NCBI GenBank assembly: GCA_023150845.1
Contig: JAKLKD010000040.1
Location: 1-34,550, forward strand
Reading direction: 5' to 3'
Source: Myxococcota bacterium
GTDB lineage: Bacteria; Myxococcota_A; UBA796; CAJQPC01
Length of the DNA stretch: 34,550 bases
Shown: in pieces, positions 31,807-34,550 of the stretch
Layout: each line of letters starts with the position of its first letter
Position numbering within the stretch: position 1 is the first letter of the stretch
Translations under genes and position numbers: made by a program
The notes under the pieces: model-generated
Told to the model about the DNA's origin: nothing
What the model saw: only the letters and a program-made list of their open reading frames with translations
Database searches by the model: none

Positions 31807-31813
31807 GTGCCCC

Positions 31814-33589
31814 TCAGGCCGGGTCGAGGATCTTCGCCTTGGGCAGGCCCAGCGCCCCCAGCACCTCGTTCGCCGCCAGCCTCCCGGTGAAGACGGCCTT
31901 CTCCATGAAGGCGCAGACGCGGTCGGTGGTGACGTGATCCCCGGCGAGGAGCAGGCCGGGGATGGGGGTGACGACGGGCAAGGAGCCCGCGTGCCAGCCG
32001 GGGTGGAAGGAGGTGAAGGTGTTGGAGACGGTGAGGGTGCGCTTGAGCACCTTGGCGTCTTTGAGCTCGAGCCAGGCGGCGCGGAGGTCGGCCTCGATGA
32101 GGTCGAGGGTGGCCTCTCGGGAGAGCGTGGGGTCGAGGTCGCGGTAGGCCTGGAGCTCAATCACGGCGCCGCCGCCCCGGGCCTGGGCCCAGGCGCGGGC
32201 CTGGTCTTGCAGCCGGTGCAGCAAGAAGCCGTTGGAGATGTGGGGCAGGCCGGTGAAGATGACGGCGTGGCCGAGCTCCTCGGCGACGTCGCGGTCGAGC
32301 CAGAAGCGGGCGACGTTCGCGGGCACGGTCTTGAGCGCCTTCACCGCGGGCAAGATGTCCCCGGCGACGGCGCGGAGGCCCGGGGCGTCCAGGGCGAGGA
32401 TCACCCAGTCGGCCAACACGAGCTCCGCCGAGGGCTCCCCCTCAATCGTGACGCCGTCGCCGCCCCAGTCGGCCCAGAGGCGCCGCAGCGGGGTCTCGGG
32501 CGGCCCCGCCGTGGGCTGGCCCTCCTCGTCGAAGCGGCCGCCGTGGCAGGGGCAGGTGAAGCCCTCGCCAGGGGTGAGGGTGAGGGGGCACCCGGCGTGG
32601 GTGCAGCGCCCGGAGAGCGCGGTGAGGCGGTCGTCCTCGTCGCGGCGCACAAAGATGGAGCCCTCGCCGCCCTCCCGGGGCAGCTCCGTCCAGCCGAAGG
32701 GCAGCTCCGCGACGTGGGCGCCGGGGGAGGGTTTGCCCAGGTGAACGCCGACGGCGCGGCCATCGACGACCTCGACCTCGCTCACCCGGGTGTTGAGGCG
32801 GACCTCGCCGCCCAGGGCCTTGAGGCGCGTGATGAGCGGCTCCCAGAGCTCGGTCTGGGGGTTGCCGCGTAACCACTGCACGCTCACGGTGTCTCGGGAC
32901 TCGGCGAAGTAGAAGCGCTCGCCCAAGGCGAACTCGGCGGCGTCGAGCTTCGTGGGGGGCACGAAGTACATCGAGTGGGCGGTCTCGTCGGCGAAGACGC
33001 GCCAGAGGGTGAGGGGCGCGCCCTCTTGGTGCCACTGGGCGACGGAGCGGCCGCCTAAGGTGGCCCGGGCGGCGGCGGGCTCAAGGCTCTGGAGGTACTT
33101 GAGCCCCGCGCGCAGGTCCCGCTGAAAACGTTCGTAGCCGAGGCGTTTGCTCTCCTCGCGAAAGCGCCCGACGAAGGCACGAAACCCCTTGCGGGTGTTC
33201 GCGTTCATCTCGCCGCCGGGCCAGCGGTAGGTGCCTTTGGGATCTCGCTCGTTGAGGCGGTGGTCAAGGTCGTAGCGGCGCAGGAGCTCCTTAAAATGAA
33301 CGTACTGGTGCCACCAGCCGTGAACGCCGTGCTCGACGTCTACGGAGGCGTCCCCGAGGGGCTCGGTCCAGCCCTTGACCTTGCCGCCGACCTGGGCGTC
33401 GGCCTCGATCAAGGTGACGGCGACGCCGCGCTCGGCGAGCTCCAGCGCCGCCGAGATGCCCGCTGGGCCCGCGCCGACGATGATGACACGCGCCGGGGCC
33501 GAGGCGGGCGCAGAGCCTCGCGCGGGCCGGGGCAAGGCGGCGGAGAGCCCCGAGAGGGCGGCGAGCTTGAGCAGGGTGCGGCGCAGCAT
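31814..33589 (-). CDS. Tat-exported flavin amine-oxidase-type oxidoreductase with inserted Rieske [2Fe-2S] domain
   Basis: A 591-residue redox enzyme. An N-terminal MLRRTLLKLA segment plus hydrophobic run looks like a Tat signal, so it should act in the periplasm. FAD binding: VIIVGAGPAGISAALE with GAGPAG 39-44 and Glu62. A HGVHGWWHQY block near residue 88 is typical of carotenoid desaturase/CrtU-like amine oxidases. In the middle, residues about 305-370 form a complete Rieske domain: CTHAGC (Cys329, His331, Cys334) and CPCHGGRF (Cys346, Cys348, His349). The extra Cys pair (334, 348) is characteristic of high-potential, disulfide-stabilised Rieske proteins. The FAD fold then resumes and ends with LLLAGDHVTTDRVCAFMEKAV. 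I start at ATG 33589; 25 upstream codons in frame look non-coding. It may desaturate or modify a carotenoid or similar lipid, passing electrons through the cluster (inference). Confidence 0.83.
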   Translation of the reverse strand: MLRRTLLKLAALSGLSAALPRPARGSAPASAPARVIIVGAGPAGISAALELAERGVAVTLIEADAQVGGKVKGWTEPLGDASVDVEHGVHGWWHQYVHFKELLRRYDLDHRLNERDPKGTYRWPGGEMNANTRKGFRAFVGRFREESKRLGYERFQRDLRAGLKYLQSLEPAAARATLGGRSVAQWHQEGAPLTLWRVFADETAHSMYFVPPTKLDAAEFALGERFYFAESRDTVSVQWLRGNPQTELWEPLITRLKALGGEVRLNTRVSEVEVVDGRAVGVHLGKPSPGAHVAELPFGWTELPREGGEGSIFVRRDEDDRLTALSGRCTHAGCPLTLTPGEGFTCPCHGGRFDEEGQPTAGPPETPLRRLWADWGGDGVTIEGEPSAELVLADWVILALDAPGLRAVAGDILPAVKALKTVPANVARFWLDRDVAEELGHAVIFTGLPHISNGFLLHRLQDQARAWAQARGGGAVIELQAYRDLDPTLSREATLDLIEADLRAAWLELKDAKVLKRTLTVSNTFTSFHPGWHAGSLPVVTPIPGLLLAGDHVTTDRVCAFMEKAVFTGRLAANEVLGALGLPKAKILDPA

Positions 33590-33644
33590 CGGGCGATGGT
33601 TTATCGTGAATGGGCCCGCCGCGCCGCGTTCGTCAGGAGCCCCT

Positions 33645-34550
33645 GTGTCGTCCAGCCTCCGCATCCGCCTTCAGCTCTCACGCCTTGTGCACGGAGAGGA
33701 TCCTTACGCCGCTCGGCTCGGCGCGCAGGTCTACCGCCGGGCGTTTGAGGACGGGCGCGTCGCCGACGCCGGGCTCACCTGGGACGAGGCCTTGCTGCAG
33801 GATCTCGCCGCCTGTCAGCGCCCCCGGCCAGACGCCGAGGCCCAGGGCCGGGTGGGGCAGCGCCTGCGACAGCTCCTCGTTGAGCTGGGCTTCGCCGAGG
33901 ACGAGGCGGTGATCCGCCGCGGGGAGCCCGTCGAGCTGATCCTCGCCTTCGCCGCCGCCGAGCTCTACGCCTTGCCTTGGGAGCTCGTGCGGGTGGAGCC
34001 CAGCGGCCTCTGCCTGGCCGACCTGCCCGGGGTGAGCCTCGTCTGGCGCTGGCCTGGGGTCACCCCCGCGCCGAGGGCGGCGGGCCTGCGCCCCCGGCTC
34101 TTGTTCGCCTGGTCCGCCGCCGGGGGCCGGGTGCCCGTGGAGGAGCAGCGGGCGCTGTGGAGCGCGGGGTACGGCGGCGCCATCGTCGAGCTGCCCGACG
34201 CGGGGCTCAGCGCGCTCTCGGCGCTGCTCGTCGAGGCCGCGGCCCAGGCGCCCTTCACCCACGTCGTGATCTTGGCCCACGGCGGGGCCCAGGCCGGGGT
34301 GCAGGGCCTGCGCCTCGATGACGGCTTCGCCGACGGCGCGGCGCTCCAGCGGGCCTTGGGGCCCCACGCGCCGAGCCTCGACGTCATCGTGCTGCTCTCC
34401 TGCGACGCCGCGGCGGATCCCACCCCCGGCGGCGTGCTGATGAGCCCGGCGATGGCGCTCCACCGCGGCGGCGAGGCGGGCGGGGTGCGGGCGGTGATCG
34501 GCCCCCGGACGCCGCTCTCTGTGCTCGGGGCGCGGGCGCTGAGCGCGGCG
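33645..34550 (+). CDS. CHAT-domain protein (caspase-like protease), cut by window end
   Basis: At least 302 residues, open to the last base. GTG 33645 is chosen because AGGAG lies at 33635-33639 with 5-base spacing. The N-terminal 110 residues include YALPWELV (near 108), the LPWELL-type signature that precedes CHAT domains in many bacteria. The CHAT core shows THVVILAHGGAQ with catalytic His212, then LDVIVLLSCDAA with catalytic Cys253, the 41-residue His-Cys spacing being normal, and then VRAVIGPRTPLSV, where relatives have AVVAMQ...V. CHAT proteins are caspase-like cysteine peptidases used in regulated proteolysis and in anti-phage systems such as the Craspase TPR-CHAT. What follows downstream (TPRs, partner genes) is outside the window, so its role is open. 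It is divergent from the Rieske-flavin gene across 55 bases. Confidence 0.8.
   Translation, partial: MSSSLRIRLQLSRLVHGEDPYAARLGAQVYRRAFEDGRVADAGLTWDEALLQDLAACQRPRPDAEAQGRVGQRLRQLLVELGFAEDEAVIRRGEPVELILAFAAAELYALPWELVRVEPSGLCLADLPGVSLVWRWPGVTPAPRAAGLRPRLLFAWSAAGGRVPVEEQRALWSAGYGGAIVELPDAGLSALSALLVEAAAQAPFTHVVILAHGGAQAGVQGLRLDDGFADGAALQRALGPHAPSLDVIVLLSCDAAADPTPGGVLMSPAMALHRGGEAGGVRAVIGPRTPLSVLGARALSAA

Noticed and set aside
33678-34463. A 261-codon minus-strand frame opposite the CHAT gene.
   Set aside because: Low-complexity product without domains; the + strand holds the His/Cys dyad and a good ribosome site.
1-34550. tRNA, rRNA, CRISPR, insertion sequences, attachment sites and prophage genes.
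   Set aside because: None were recognised on either strand; DUF2786 alone, although common in phages, is not evidence of a prophage here.

Overview
The window is strongly G+C-rich (G or C at almost every third codon position) and tightly packed, with many 4-base start/stop overlaps and GTG/TTG starts. Gene content points to a Myxococcota-type (deltaproteobacterial) genome. The indicators are a MopE-like DCDDGD-repeat lipoprotein, a DUF1592/DUF1552 secreted pair, many lipobox proteins, a CHAT protein, and a five-gene-type lipid cluster resembling the myxobacterial ether-lipid (elb) genes. The genus cannot be decided from the sequence. No tRNA, rRNA, CRISPR array, insertion sequence or phage gene was seen, and no gene-free stretch exceeds 300 bases.

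Left part (1-2138): the 3' part of a secreted family I-type lipase, a DUF2786 protein, then a 184-base gap holding one long imperfect inverted repeat. Lipid operon (2139-10167, + strand): HAD-IB phosphatase, LarA-like DUF2088 protein, a 1558-residue megaenzyme (thioester reductase, adenylation, carrier protein, PlsC acyltransferase, SCP2) and an NAD-dependent epimerase/reductase. Junctions are ATGA and GTGA overlaps, and a strong hairpin follows the last gene. This matches the elbB-elbE arrangement for alkyl ether lipids as I remember it from Myxococcus xanthus. A second + strand unit (10290-13278) follows: thioester/fatty-acyl reductase, sulfotransferase and BASS-family transporter, each coupled by a TTGA overlap. 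I infer a route from an acyl thioester to an alcohol to a sulfate ester, plus transport.

Middle (13282-20151): a minus-strand operon of a TetR regulator with two DNA-binding domains, a rifampicin-phosphotransferase-like dikinase and a small permease-like membrane protein. Its promoter lies inside a perfect 14-base inverted repeat and predicts a leaderless mRNA. Upstream sits an SDR oxidoreductase divergent from a WYL regulator. The WYL frame runs 261 bases into a convergent GAF-PAS sensor gene.

Envelope operon (26534 down to 20234, minus strand): DUF1592 lipoprotein, Tat-exported DUF1552 protein, a small lipoprotein and the MopE-like repeat lipoprotein, probably one exported assembly. After it come a lipoprotein alpha/beta hydrolase overlapping an RDH-like SDR, a divergent crotonase, a Dus tRNA-modifying enzyme, a pair of unknown coupled genes, a Tat-exported flavin oxidase with a Rieske domain inserted in it, and, cut by the window end, a CHAT-domain protease-like gene.
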